Part shown: positions 1-7,827 of the stretch, one piece after another
How positions within the stretch are numbered: the stretch's first letter is position 1
Layout: each line of letters begins with the position of its first letter
Source of the DNA: Lachnospiraceae bacterium
Lineage (GTDB): Bacteria > Bacillota_A > Clostridia > Lachnospirales > Lachnospiraceae
Length of the DNA: 23,195 bases
Direction of reading: 5' to 3'
Assembly: GCA_017620345.1 (NCBI GenBank)
Contig: JAFZQP010000180.1
Span: 1 to 23,195 of the forward strand
Position numbers and translations under genes: made by a program
The notes under the pieces: model-generated
Told to the model about the DNA's origin: nothing
The model's input: only the letters and a program-made list of their open reading frames with translations
Databases searched by the model: none

Positions 1-765
1 ACCTGCGCCTCCTGCATGTCCCTGATGGCGGCGGGCGTGCCGATCAAACGGATGGTGGCCGGGATCTCCTGCGGTCTTGTGACCGGCGAAACGGATGATG
101 ATTATCTGGTCCTGACGGATATTCAGGGACTGGAAGACTTCTTCGGAGACATGGATTTCAAGGTAACAGGTACTACGGAAGGTATCACATCCATTCAGAT
201 GGATATCAAGATACACGGTCTTACAAGACCTATCGTTGAAGGTGCTATCGCAAGGTGTCGTGAGGCAAGGCTCTTCATCATGGATAACTGCATGAAGCCC
301 GCGATCGCTGAACCCAGACCGAATGTAAATGAATATGCACCGAAGATAGTCCAGATCAAGATCGATCCCGAGAAGATCGGTGATGTTGTAGGACAGCGCG
401 GTAAGACGATCAATGCTATCATCGATCAGTGCGGCGTCAAGATCGATATAACCGATGACGGAGCAGTAAGCATCTGCGGAACTGACAAGGCCGGAATGGA
501 TAAGGCTATCGACCTTATCAGGATCATCACAACGGATTTCGAAGCCGGTCAGATCTTTACCGGTAAGGTAGTATCGATCAAGGAATTCGGAGCGTTTGTT
601 GAGTTCGCACCCGGTAAGGAAGGTATGGTACATATTTCCAAGATCGCAAAAGAGAGGATCAACCGTGTTGAGGATGTGCTGACACTCGGAGATGTCGTTA
701 CCGTTAAATGCCTCGGTAAGGACAAGATGGGAAGAATGTCATTCAGCATAAAGGACGCACAGTAA
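1..765 (+). CDS. pnp: Polyribonucleotide nucleotidyltransferase (PNPase), 3' part
   Basis: The gene is cut by the left edge; the reading frame is open from base 1 and gives the last 254 residues of a protein that is usually about 700 long. PNPase degrades RNA 3' to 5' by phosphorolysis and takes part in mRNA turnover. The first residues (CMSLMAAGVPIK) match the end of the second RNase PH domain. They are followed by a KH domain with its GxxG loop as VVGQRGKTI (about residues 115-175 of the visible part) and a C-terminal S1 domain (about 182-254, starting GQIFTGKVVSIKEFGAF and ending FSIKDAQ). The domain order PH-KH-S1 is diagnostic. A clear terminator follows 36 bases after the stop, so pnp ends its transcription unit here. 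Confidence 0.96.
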   Translation, partial: TCASCMSLMAAGVPIKRMVAGISCGLVTGETDDDYLVLTDIQGLEDFFGDMDFKVTGTTEGITSIQMDIKIHGLTRPIVEGAIARCREARLFIMDNCMKPAIAEPRPNVNEYAPKIVQIKIDPEKIGDVVGQRGKTINAIIDQCGVKIDITDDGAVSICGTDKAGMDKAIDLIRIITTDFEAGQIFTGKVVSIKEFGAFVEFAPGKEGMVHISKIAKERINRVEDVLTLGDVVTVKCLGKDKMGRMSFSIKDAQ

Positions 766-801
766 AAGATCCGGGATCAAACAGATCAAAGGATTTCACA
801 C

Positions 802-841
802 ATCAGCCGCGGACAATATCTGCGGCTGATATTTTGTTTTT
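802..841 (+). terminator. Rho-independent terminator of pnp
   Basis: A perfect 9-bp stem, ATCAGCCGC (802-810) with GCGGCTGAT (822-830), has an 11-base loop and is followed by the T-rich tail ATTTTGTTTTT. It lies 36 bases after the pnp stop codon and before a long gap. Confidence 0.9.
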
Positions 842-976
842 ATGTATGCCTTCTTTCGTCGGTTAAGGATAACAGAAGGAATTGTCAGAAAACTTTATAA
901 AAGAACGCATGTAAATCGATACGTTCAAAATAAGATTTCTGACGTTATAAAAGTCATATCGACAACATTTTCATAG

Positions 977-985
977 TTATCCACA
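977..985 (+). promoter_or_regulatory. DnaA box (perfect consensus)
   Basis: TTATCCACA is an exact match to the bacterial DnaA box. It lies in the AT-rich pnp-deoB gap, 146 bases before a second perfect box in the opposite orientation. Binding is inferred from sequence only. Confidence 0.6.
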
Positions 986-988
986 CGG

Positions 989-1075
989 TATCAAATTATC
1001 AAATCGAAATATAATATTCTTACACATAATAATAACATGAGTTATAAAACACGCATTTTAGAGCTGTTATCAAAT
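989..1075 (+). repeat. Three direct copies of TATCAAAT
   Basis: TATCAAAT occurs at 989-996, 997-1004 (directly adjacent) and 1068-1075. Two copies lead into similar context (TCGAAAT, TTTCGATTTT). They sit between the two DnaA boxes and resemble short iterons, though AT-rich DNA makes short repeats likely. Confidence 0.45.
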
Positions 1076-1131
1076 TTTCGATTTTACATAATATCATTTT
1101 TCGAACGGATTTTTGGCATGTAGACATAAAA

Positions 1132-1140
1132 TGTGGATAA
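1132..1140 (-). promoter_or_regulatory. DnaA box (perfect consensus, reverse orientation)
   Basis: TGTGGATAA is the exact reverse complement of TTATCCACA. It lies 49 bases upstream of the -35 element of the deoB promoter, so bound DnaA could also affect deoB transcription. Confidence 0.6.
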
Positions 1141-1188
1141 ATCACTCAAATTATGTGAAATTCCGAATATTTAATTTCCGACCGCAAC

Positions 1189-1217
1189 TTAACAAGAATA
1201 CGGCTATATGATAAAAT
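1189..1217 (+). promoter_or_regulatory. Probable sigma-A promoter of deoB
   Basis: TTAACA (1189-1194) and TAAAAT (1212-1217) are separated by 17 bases. A TG dinucleotide one base before the -10 makes it an extended -10. The start codon is 27 bases downstream, after AAAGGAGG at 1231-1238. Confidence 0.65.
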
Positions 1218-1243
1218 AAATGATCGGTTGAAAGGAGGTTATC

Positions 1244-2455
1244 ATGGCAAAAAGAGTCATTCTTATAGTTATGGACAGCTTTGGGATAGGCGCCGAACCC
1301 GATGCCGAGGCCTTCGGAGACAAGGGGACTAACACGCTCGGGTCATGTACGAAGAGCGAGCTGTTTAGGGCGACGAATCTTGCAAGACTCGGATTGTTCG
1401 GGATAGACGGCGTCGAGACTGCAAGACGGCTTCCGGAGCAGGATATAAATATTACCGGAACATATGCAAGACTCAGGGAAAGTTCCATGGGAAAGGATAC
1501 GACGATCGGACACTGGGAGATCGCCGGACTTATATCGCCCGAGCCTCTTCCTACATATCCTGACGGATTCCCTGCTGATGTTATAGAAGCTTTTGAAAAA
1601 AAGGTGGGCAGGAAGATACTGTGCAACCTTCCGTATTCGGGAACAAAGGTCATAAATGATTACGGGGACGAGCATGTTAAGACCGGGAAGCTCATTGTCT
1701 ACACATCGGCTGACTCTGTATTTCAGATAGCAGCTCATGAAGATATAGTACCTGTAGAGGAACTGTATGATATATGCCGTGATGCCAGAAACCTTCTTAC
1801 GGGAAAACACGGAGTCGGAAGGGTCATAGCACGGCCGTTTACCGGTACGAGCGGAAATTACATGAGAACGACGCGCAGACATGATTTTTCGCTGCTGCCG
1901 CCAAAGGATACGATGCTTGATGTCCTGTCGTCAAACGGAAAGGATGTCATAGGAATAGGAAAGATAAATGATATATTTGCCGGAAAAGGAATCACGGAAT
2001 ACACATATACGTCCGGAAACGAAGACGGCATAAACAAAACGATCGAATACCTGGACAGGGATTTTAACGGGCTTTTGTTCGTAAATCTCGTGGATTACGA
2101 CATGCTTTACGGGCACAGGAGAGATATAGACGGCTATGCGAAGGCGGTTGCATATTTTGATGACAGACTTCCCGAGATCGTATCCAAGCTTACGGATGAA
2201 GACATACTCATGATAACCGCGGATCACGGTTGTGACCCCGGATATACGGCAACTACCGACCATACGAGGGAATATGTGCCGCTCCTTTGCTGCGGACCGG
2301 AATTTATGCCGGCGAAGGGCACGAAAGCCGGAAATCTCGGCACCCGTCCGACGTTTGCGGACATAGCGGGCTCGGTACTTTCATATCTGGATCTGCCGGA
2401 AGAGGAGAGATCCAGGATCGCAGGGACGGATATATTGAGAAATGTGACAGAGTAA
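1244..2455 (+). CDS. deoB: Phosphopentomutase
   Basis: The 403-residue protein has the usual length for DeoB, which interconverts ribose 1-phosphate and ribose 5-phosphate (and the deoxy forms) in nucleoside salvage. It belongs to the alkaline phosphatase-like metalloenzyme family with two Mn ions. The N-terminal metal motif VILIVMDSFGIGAEPDAEAF (residues 5-24, metal ligand D11) is followed by KGTNTLG. KDTTIGHWE (84-92) holds the phospho-accepting threonine, and the C-terminal metal motif is ITADHGCDPGY. The ATG is preceded by a strong AAAGGAGG with five bases between. The gene has its own promoter after the AT-rich gap. No other deoxynucleoside catabolism genes (deoC, pdp) are visible beside it. 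Confidence 0.97.
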   Translation: MAKRVILIVMDSFGIGAEPDAEAFGDKGTNTLGSCTKSELFRATNLARLGLFGIDGVETARRLPEQDINITGTYARLRESSMGKDTTIGHWEIAGLISPEPLPTYPDGFPADVIEAFEKKVGRKILCNLPYSGTKVINDYGDEHVKTGKLIVYTSADSVFQIAAHEDIVPVEELYDICRDARNLLTGKHGVGRVIARPFTGTSGNYMRTTRRHDFSLLPPKDTMLDVLSSNGKDVIGIGKINDIFAGKGITEYTYTSGNEDGINKTIEYLDRDFNGLLFVNLVDYDMLYGHRRDIDGYAKAVAYFDDRLPEIVSKLTDEDILMITADHGCDPGYTATTDHTREYVPLLCCGPEFMPAKGTKAGNLGTRPTFADIAGSVLSYLDLPEEERSRIAGTDILRNVTE

Positions 2456-2507
2456 CGGAAGTTACCCAAAACTAACAAAGAAAATCAATATATAGAATAA
2501 GAGCGCC

Positions 2508-2600
2508 CGTGATCGCCGGATATAACACAATAAATAACGGTCACGCATCTGCGCAAAAATGACAAAATAGAGAGACCAACGCGGTCAACGTATTTTTGCG
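2508..2600 (+). other. Two hairpins in the prfC leader
   Basis: In the 182-base gap before prfC there are two inverted repeats. CGTGA plus CCG (2508-2518, three-base bulge) can pair with CGGTCACG (2538-2545). CGCAAAAAT (2552-2560) pairs perfectly with ATTTTTGCG (2592-2600) and encloses a small GACC/GGTC hairpin (2574-2577 with 2583-2586). Neither has the T-run of a standard terminator. They may shape the prfC leader. A weak -10 (TAGAAT 2493-2498) lies just upstream without a convincing -35. Confidence 0.35.
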
Positions 2601-2637
2601 TTAAATTACACATGTTACCAAAGGAAAAACACGCATT

Positions 2638-4236
2638 ATGGCAACAGATAACCTGAAAAAAGAAATCGAAAAGAGAAGAACGTTCGCGATCATCTCCCAC
2701 CCGGATGCCGGTAAGACAACCCTTACCGAAAAATTCCTGCTGTACGGCGGAGCGATCAACCTTGCCGGAAGTGTTAAGGGAAAAGCCACGGCAAGACACG
2801 CGGTCTCGGACTGGATGGAGATCGAGAAGGAGAGAGGTATATCGGTGACATCTTCCGTACTGCAGTTTGAGTATGGCGGATTCTGTATCAACATTCTTGA
2901 TACCCCCGGGCATCAGGACTTCTCCGAAGATACGTACAGAACGCTCATGGCTGCGGATTCCGCCGTGATGGTGATCGATGCCGCAAAGGGTGTGGAACCG
3001 CAGACAAGAAAACTCTTCAAGGTCTGCGCGATGCGAAAGATCCCTATCTTTACGTTCATGAACAAACTCGACAGGGATGCAAGGGATCCGTTCGAACTTC
3101 TTGATGATATCGAAAACGAACTCGGTATCCCGACGTGCCCGATGAACTGGCCTATAGGATCCGGTAAGGATTTTAAGGGAGTATACGACCGCGAACGCGA
3201 GATGATAGTCGTGTATTCCGATACACAGAAGGGAACAAAAGAAGGTCATACCGAAGAGATCCCCCTGTCCGATAAGGACACGCTCCTTAAGACGCTCGGG
3301 CAGACATCTTTTGACAAACTCATGGAGGATGTGGAACTTCTTGACGGGGCGGGGTCGCCATTTGATCAGGATGAAGTGGATGCGGGCATGCTGTCTCCGG
3401 TATTTTTCGGCTCCGCTCTTACGAACTTCGGAGTGGAACTGTTCCTTCAGAACTTCCTTCGTATGACAACGCCTCCTCTTGCGAGAAATTCCGAAACAGG
3501 TCTTGTGGATCCGGTATCAAATGATTTTTCCGCATTTGTGTTTAAGATACAGGCAAACATGAACAAGGCCCATCGTGACCGTATAGCTTTCATGCGCATA
3601 TGTTCTGGAAAATTCGATGCCGGGATGGAAGTGCTGCATGTCCAGGGCGAGAAGGTGCTTCGCCTGTCACAGCCTCAGCAGATGATGGCAAGCCAGAGGC
3701 ATATAGTCGATGAGGCATACGCAGGCGATATAATCGGGGTGTTCGATCCCGGGATATTCTCCATTGGAGACACGGTATGTGCTCCGAATGTTAGATTCGT
3801 GTACGAAGGAATACCGACGTTTGCTCCCGAGCACTTTGCAAGGGTAAGACAGGTTGATACGATGAAGCGTAAGCAGTTTGTTAAAGGTATCACGCAGATA
3901 GCCCAGGAGGGCGCCATACAGATATTCCACGAACTGGGTTCGGGACTTGAGGAGATAATAGTGGGGGTTGTGGGCGTGCTTCAGTTTGAAGTGCTCAAAT
4001 ACAGACTTGAGAATGAATATAATGTTGAGATCCGTATGGATACTCTTCCTTACGAGCATATAAGATGGATCGCGAACAAAGACATCGATATAAATAAGCT
4101 TACCGGAACATCTGATATGAAGAAGGTCACGGATCTTAAAGACAGACCGCTCCTTCTGTTCATCAACAGATGGAGCATAGGAATGACGCTCGAAAGAAAC
4201 GAGGGACTTGTACTTGAAGAGTTCTCGAAAAACTAA
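2638..4236 (+). CDS. prfC: Peptide chain release factor 3 (RF3)
   Basis: RF3 is a translational GTPase that removes RF1/RF2 from the ribosome after peptide release. The 532 residues match the family's usual length. The G domain shows the P-loop HPDAGKTT (21-28), the switch region ERGISVTSS, the G3 motif DTPGHQDF and the G4 motif NKLD. The RF3-specific C-terminal part follows (VGVVGVLQFEVLKYRLENEY). It is told from EF-G by its length and by the lack of domains IV and V. The ATG at 2638 has AAAGGA 12 bases upstream, a rather long spacing. The last 23 bases overlap the next gene. Confidence 0.96.
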   Translation: MATDNLKKEIEKRRTFAIISHPDAGKTTLTEKFLLYGGAINLAGSVKGKATARHAVSDWMEIEKERGISVTSSVLQFEYGGFCINILDTPGHQDFSEDTYRTLMAADSAVMVIDAAKGVEPQTRKLFKVCAMRKIPIFTFMNKLDRDARDPFELLDDIENELGIPTCPMNWPIGSGKDFKGVYDREREMIVVYSDTQKGTKEGHTEEIPLSDKDTLLKTLGQTSFDKLMEDVELLDGAGSPFDQDEVDAGMLSPVFFGSALTNFGVELFLQNFLRMTTPPLARNSETGLVDPVSNDFSAFVFKIQANMNKAHRDRIAFMRICSGKFDAGMEVLHVQGEKVLRLSQPQQMMASQRHIVDEAYAGDIIGVFDPGIFSIGDTVCAPNVRFVYEGIPTFAPEHFARVRQVDTMKRKQFVKGITQIAQEGAIQIFHELGSGLEEIIVGVVGVLQFEVLKYRLENEYNVEIRMDTLPYEHIRWIANKDIDINKLTGTSDMKKVTDLKDRPLLLFINRWSIGMTLERNEGLVLEEFSKN

Positions 4237-5569
4237 AACCGGAATAGCGATAACATGCGTTATAATAACGATATCGATCATCGCAAACCTTTGCGGCTGC
4301 AGTGCTTTGCGGCGTGAACTGCTAAAAGACAGTGACTCGGCAGCGGCACCTTCCGCCATGCCTTCCGGTAAGCCCGGAGCCATCAGGGTTATTGATATAA
4401 ACGGCGATGTTCATGAGACTTCCGTGAACATAATAGAAGATACGGAAGCCGAGGAGAATGCCGTAAACAGCCTTCCGGAAAGAAGCCTTGCGCAGGTTGC
4501 GCAGAATCTGTCGATACCCGATGAGCGCAACTATGCGTACACGCAGCTTGATGAATCCGCAAAGACATGCTACAGGGAGATATATGCCATACTTTCCGAT
4601 ATGCTCGAAAAGGTCGAACTTACGAGTACTGACCCGGACGAGGTTGATCTTGCGTTCAGGGCCGTGATGGTCGATCATCCGGAGATCTTTTATGTTAAGG
4701 GTTATTCGATCGGAAAATACATGAGCGGCAATATACTCAAAAAGATCGCATTTTCGGGCACGTATACGATACCGGAAGATAAGGTGGCCGCAAAACGCGA
4801 AGAGGTGGATGCGTACGCTGACAATGTTATCGCCGGATGTCCGGAGGACGCCGGGGAGTATGAGAAGATCAAATATGTCTATGACTATCTGATCGATAAT
4901 AATGATTATGTTGTGGATTCGGACAACAACCAGAACATACTCAGCGTTGTCGAGAACGGAAAAACGGTCTGCCAGGGCTATACGAAGATGATGCAGCTGA
5001 TCCTGAACAGGATGGGGATATTCTGTACACTTGTAAACGGCAGAGCCTGCGGCAGAAACGGAGTGCCCGATCAGGACGACCTTGGGAATACGGATCCGGC
5101 CGAATGGGGCGGGCATGTCTGGAACATAGTCAGGTGCAACGGCATGTATTACAACGTTGATGTAACATGGGGAGATGCTGCGATCAAGCTTATGAACACG
5201 GACGGATCGGTTTCCCACGACATTGACATCAATTATGAACTGTTCCTTGTTGATGATGCCAGCCTCTTTACGACTCATGAGGCGGAACCCGTTGTAAGGA
5301 TGCCAAGATGCAACTCAATGGAGGACAATTACTATCAACACGAAGGACTGTATTTTACGGGGGTCGATCCGGATCAGTTCTACAGGGCGTTCGAGTCGGG
5401 ATTTTCTGCGGGAGAGCGGATACTTTTCATAAAATGCTCATCATCCGATGTATATGAAAGCGTTCACGAGCATCTGTTTGACGAGCAGAAGATATTTGAA
5501 TATATGGGCAGTACGAATGTGCGTTATGTTGAGTTTCCCGAGAGAAATTTGATAATGATTTCACTATGA
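4214..5569 (+). CDS. Transglutaminase-like domain lipoprotein
   Basis: The 451-residue protein starts with a basic n-region and a hydrophobic helix ending in LCGC, a likely lipobox with the lipidated Cys at 29, so it should sit on the outer face of the membrane. A Thr/Ser/Pro-rich linker follows. The core shows the transglutaminase/cysteine-protease triad: Cys253 in TVCQGYTKM, His301 in GGHVWN and Asp316 in YYNVDVTWG. Members act as peptidases or amide-bond enzymes on the cell surface; the substrate here is unknown. I chose TTG 4214 because GAGGG (4201-4205) lies eight bases before it; an in-frame TTG at 4208 is closer than a normal spacing. The start overlaps the end of prfC by 23 bases, so the two are probably coupled. 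Confidence 0.85.
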   Translation: MKSSRKTKTGIAITCVIITISIIANLCGCSALRRELLKDSDSAAAPSAMPSGKPGAIRVIDINGDVHETSVNIIEDTEAEENAVNSLPERSLAQVAQNLSIPDERNYAYTQLDESAKTCYREIYAILSDMLEKVELTSTDPDEVDLAFRAVMVDHPEIFYVKGYSIGKYMSGNILKKIAFSGTYTIPEDKVAAKREEVDAYADNVIAGCPEDAGEYEKIKYVYDYLIDNNDYVVDSDNNQNILSVVENGKTVCQGYTKMMQLILNRMGIFCTLVNGRACGRNGVPDQDDLGNTDPAEWGGHVWNIVRCNGMYYNVDVTWGDAAIKLMNTDGSVSHDIDINYELFLVDDASLFTTHEAEPVVRMPRCNSMEDNYYQHEGLYFTGVDPDQFYRAFESGFSAGERILFIKCSSSDVYESVHEHLFDEQKIFEYMGSTNVRYVEFPERNLIMISL

Positions 5570-5584
5570 AAATCAGCCGTGTTG

Positions 5585-5593
5585 TGTTAGAAT
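5585..5593 (+). promoter_or_regulatory. Extended -10 promoter candidate before asp23
   Basis: TGTTAGAAT contains an extended TG and a 5/6 match to TATAAT. The -35 region 17 bases upstream (TATGAA, 5565-5570) is poor. It is the only plausible promoter between the lipoprotein gene and asp23 and may drive the long downstream cluster. Confidence 0.45.
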
Positions 5594-5634
5594 CAAAGGG
5601 ATTTTGAACCGACGTTTAGCGTGGAGGATGAAAA

Positions 5635-5997
5635 ATGGAAGAGAATTACGCAGTATGTGATGAAGTGCTCGGGGATATCAGGATATCCGATGAGGTTGTG
5701 GCAAATATTGCTGTAATAGCAGCCAATGAGGTTGACGGAGTATCACATGTCATAGGTGAGAGTAAGCCCAATGAACTGAAGAACTTCGTAGGTATCAAGA
5801 ACTATTCCAAAGAACTCAGAGTTGAGGTTTATGACAGGATCGTCTCCGTTGATATGGCGATAGCCGTTAAATACGGATTTTCTCTTCCTACTGTAGGAAA
5901 AGCCGTTCAGGAGCGCGTCAGATCTTCGATCGAGAACATGACGGGCCTTGAAGTATCGGATGTGAATGTTCGCATAGCCTGTGTTGATCTTAAATAA
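5635..5997 (+). CDS. Asp23/Gls24 family protein
   Basis: The 120-residue protein is a typical Asp23/Gls24 (alkaline shock) family member: an N-terminal GDIRISDEVVANIAVIAANE segment, the VDGVSHV turn, then a beta strand (VDMAIAVKYGFSLPTV) and the C-terminal VSDVNVRIACVDL. Family members are small cell-envelope stress proteins in Firmicutes; in clostridia this gene commonly precedes nusB, as here. GGAGG (5623-5627) lies seven bases before the ATG. No anchor protein (amaP) is nearby. The exact role in this lineage is not established. Confidence 0.92.
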   Translation: MEENYAVCDEVLGDIRISDEVVANIAVIAANEVDGVSHVIGESKPNELKNFVGIKNYSKELRVEVYDRIVSVDMAIAVKYGFSLPTVGKAVQERVRSSIENMTGLEVSDVNVRIACVDLK

Positions 5998-6015
5998 ACG
6001 TTATCGGTGGCACAG

Positions 6016-6447
6016 ATGAAAAGATCGCTTGTAAGGGAGCATTTGTTTAAGCTTCTGTTCAGAATAGAGTTTAATTCTCCGGATGATATGCCTGAGCAGC
6101 TGCGCCTTTTCTTTGAGGACGCATGTCCGGATGAGGATCTTACGAGTACGGGTTCCGACATTCCCGACAAAGACAGACAGTACATTACGGACAAGTACGG
6201 CAGGATCATCGAGATGCTTCCGCAGATAGATGAGAAGATAGACAATGCGGCCAAGGGATGGAGCATTTCGCGTATAGGAAAAGTTGAACTGGCTGTGCTC
6301 CGGCTTGCAGTATATGAGATGCTGTATGATGATGATATTCCGGTCGGAGTGGCCATTGACGAAGCAGTGGAGCTGTCCAAGAGGTTCGGTCAGGAATCAT
6401 CGGGAGCCTTTGTAAACGGGATACTGGCAACACTGGCAAACGAATAA
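6016..6447 (+). CDS. nusB: Transcription antitermination factor NusB
   Basis: NusB, with NusE (S10), joins the antitermination complex on boxA RNA and helps rRNA transcription and processing. The all-helical protein has the family's conserved start MKRSLVREHLFKLLFRIEF and the C-terminal signature AIDEAVELSKRFGQESSGAFVNGIL. With this start it has 143 residues, a normal length. I chose ATG 6016 rather than the in-frame GTG at 6007 because GGTGG lies five bases before it and NusB proteins begin MKR(S/R)xxREHxFK. The stop codon shares one base with the xseA start (TAATG), so translation is likely coupled. Confidence 0.95.
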   Translation: MKRSLVREHLFKLLFRIEFNSPDDMPEQLRLFFEDACPDEDLTSTGSDIPDKDRQYITDKYGRIIEMLPQIDEKIDNAAKGWSISRIGKVELAVLRLAVYEMLYDDDIPVGVAIDEAVELSKRFGQESSGAFVNGILATLANE

Positions 6448-7646
6448 TGAATGTATATACAGTCGGGCAGATCAATGCCTATATAAAAAATATGTTCTCG
6501 CAGGATTATCTCCTGCATTCTGTTATCGTTTCGGGAGAGGTGAGCAATCTCAAGTTCCACTCCTCAGGTCATATTTACTTCACGTTGAAAGATGAATCGG
6601 GGATACTGTCCGCCGTTATGTTCAAGGGAAATGCGTCCAGGATGACCTTTAAACTCTCCGATGGAGATCATATAGAGGCAGCCGGATACGTTAACATCTA
6701 TGAGGCTTCCGGCAAATACCAGCTGTATGTAAACAGTATAAAAAAAGCCGGTGCCGGAGCTCAGCATGAAGAACTTGAGAAGCTTAAGAAGAAACTGGCC
6801 GAGATGGGTATGTTCGATCCGCGTTACAAGAGGCCGATACCCAAATATGCGTTTACTGTCGGCGTTGTGACTTCCCCGACGGGATCCGTGATACATGATA
6901 TAAGACAGGTCGCAGCACGACGTAATCCGGGAGTAGAGATAGTTCTCTGCCCGGCAAAGGTTCAGGGAGATGGCGCTGCCGAGTCCGTGATAGCCGGAAT
7001 AAATACACTTGCGGCGGGAGCTGCCGATGTGATCATAATCGGCCGCGGAGGCGGATCCGATGAAGATCTGTCTGCTTTTAACGATGAAAAACTTGCCCGT
7101 TGTATTTTTGACTGCGAGGTCCCGATCATATCCGCGGTAGGACACGGAGATGATGAATCCATAACCGACATGGTTGCGGATGTCCACGCACCTACACCGT
7201 CGGCGGCTGCGGAACTGGCTGTATTCCTGTTTGAGGAATTTGTGCGTGATGTGAGCATGCGCCAGATAACGATGGAACGGCTGATGGGCAAGATCCTTGA
7301 CAGGGATCGCGCAAGGCTGAAACAGATGACGTTGCGGATGGATGCCCTCAGTCCTTCGTCAAAAGTCAAGATGCAGCGGATGGCATATAACAGCAGGGCG
7401 GAGCGGCTTGATGCTCTGATGCGTAAGCGCCTTGATGCGACAAGAAATAAGCTCCTTATATACATCGAAAAGTATAAAGCACTGTCGCCGCTTGAAAAGA
7501 TCGGACACGGATTTGCCGCGGTTACCGATGAACATGGCGGCAGGGTCACGGAAATAGAAAAAGTCAAAAAGGGAGATCTGCTGACGCTTACGATGCGGGA
7601 AGGCGTGATAGAGGCAACGGCACAGCGGATAGAAAAGAGGCGATGA
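6447..7646 (+). CDS. xseA: Exodeoxyribonuclease VII large subunit
   Basis: XseA is the catalytic subunit of exonuclease VII, which degrades single-stranded DNA from both ends. The 399-residue protein starts with an OB-fold (about 1-100, with VSNLKFHSSGHIYFTLKDE). The conserved nuclease core follows: VGVVTSPTGSVIHDI (about 138-152), the family signature GRGGGSDEDLSAFNDE (199-214), and SAVGHGDDESITDMVADVHA, where most homologues have GHETD. It ends in a long, charged coiled coil and a short IEATAQRIEK tail. The start overlaps the nusB stop by one base and xseB follows directly, the standard arrangement. Confidence 0.96.
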   Translation: MNVYTVGQINAYIKNMFSQDYLLHSVIVSGEVSNLKFHSSGHIYFTLKDESGILSAVMFKGNASRMTFKLSDGDHIEAAGYVNIYEASGKYQLYVNSIKKAGAGAQHEELEKLKKKLAEMGMFDPRYKRPIPKYAFTVGVVTSPTGSVIHDIRQVAARRNPGVEIVLCPAKVQGDGAAESVIAGINTLAAGAADVIIIGRGGGSDEDLSAFNDEKLARCIFDCEVPIISAVGHGDDESITDMVADVHAPTPSAAAELAVFLFEEFVRDVSMRQITMERLMGKILDRDRARLKQMTLRMDALSPSSKVKMQRMAYNSRAERLDALMRKRLDATRNKLLIYIEKYKALSPLEKIGHGFAAVTDEHGGRVTEIEKVKKGDLLTLTMREGVIEATAQRIEKRR

Positions 7647-7647
7647 G

Positions 7648-7827
7648 ATGACACTTGAAGAAACGTTTGCAAAGATAGATGAAGTGATGGAAAAACTGTC
7701 GGATGACTCACTCCCGCTGGAGGAATCATTCACGGTCTACAAAGAGGGCATGGAGCTTCTGGGCAACTGCCAGAAGACAATAGATGAGATCGAAAAGAAA
7801 GTGGAAGAGCTGAATAATGATACTTGA
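7648..7827 (+). CDS. xseB: Exodeoxyribonuclease VII small subunit
   Basis: This short gene encodes 59 residues starting MTLEETFAKIDEVMEKL and containing LPLEESFTVYKEGMELL, the XseB family pattern of two antiparallel helices. XseB binds the coiled coil of XseA to form active exonuclease VII. The ATG lies one base after the xseA stop and has AGAGG (7636-7640) seven bases upstream. The last 11 bases overlap the start of dxs, which favours translational coupling. The length is somewhat below the usual 70-80 residues, shortened at the C-terminus. Confidence 0.93.
   Translation: MTLEETFAKIDEVMEKLSDDSLPLEESFTVYKEGMELLGNCQKTIDEIEKKVEELNNDT

Larger units (their letters stand above)
842..1188. other. 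AT-rich intergenic region with DnaA boxes and short repeats
   Basis: No gene was found in this gap between pnp and deoB. It is much more AT-rich than the flanking genes. It holds a nested inverted repeat: GTCAGAAA 884-891 pairs with TTTCTGAC 936-943, and GAACG 903-907 with CGTTC 922-926. There are also two exact DnaA boxes in opposite orientation, three copies of TATCAAAT, and two related direct repeats of the form TTATAAAA followed by ACGCAT near 895 and 1042. The make-up is like a replication origin or a DnaA-controlled promoter region, but the flanking genes are not those of a usual oriC. Confidence 0.6.

Noticed and set aside
2485..3249. A 254-codon open frame on the - strand over the start of prfC
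   Set aside because: The translation is cysteine- and histidine-rich, without family similarity, and lies over the conserved GTPase domain of prfC.
4322..5278. A 318-codon open frame on the - strand opposite the transglutaminase-like gene
   Set aside because: It has no recognisable domains or ribosome binding site. The + strand frame has a signal peptide and a complete catalytic triad. Long antisense frames recur opposite most genes here because of codon bias.
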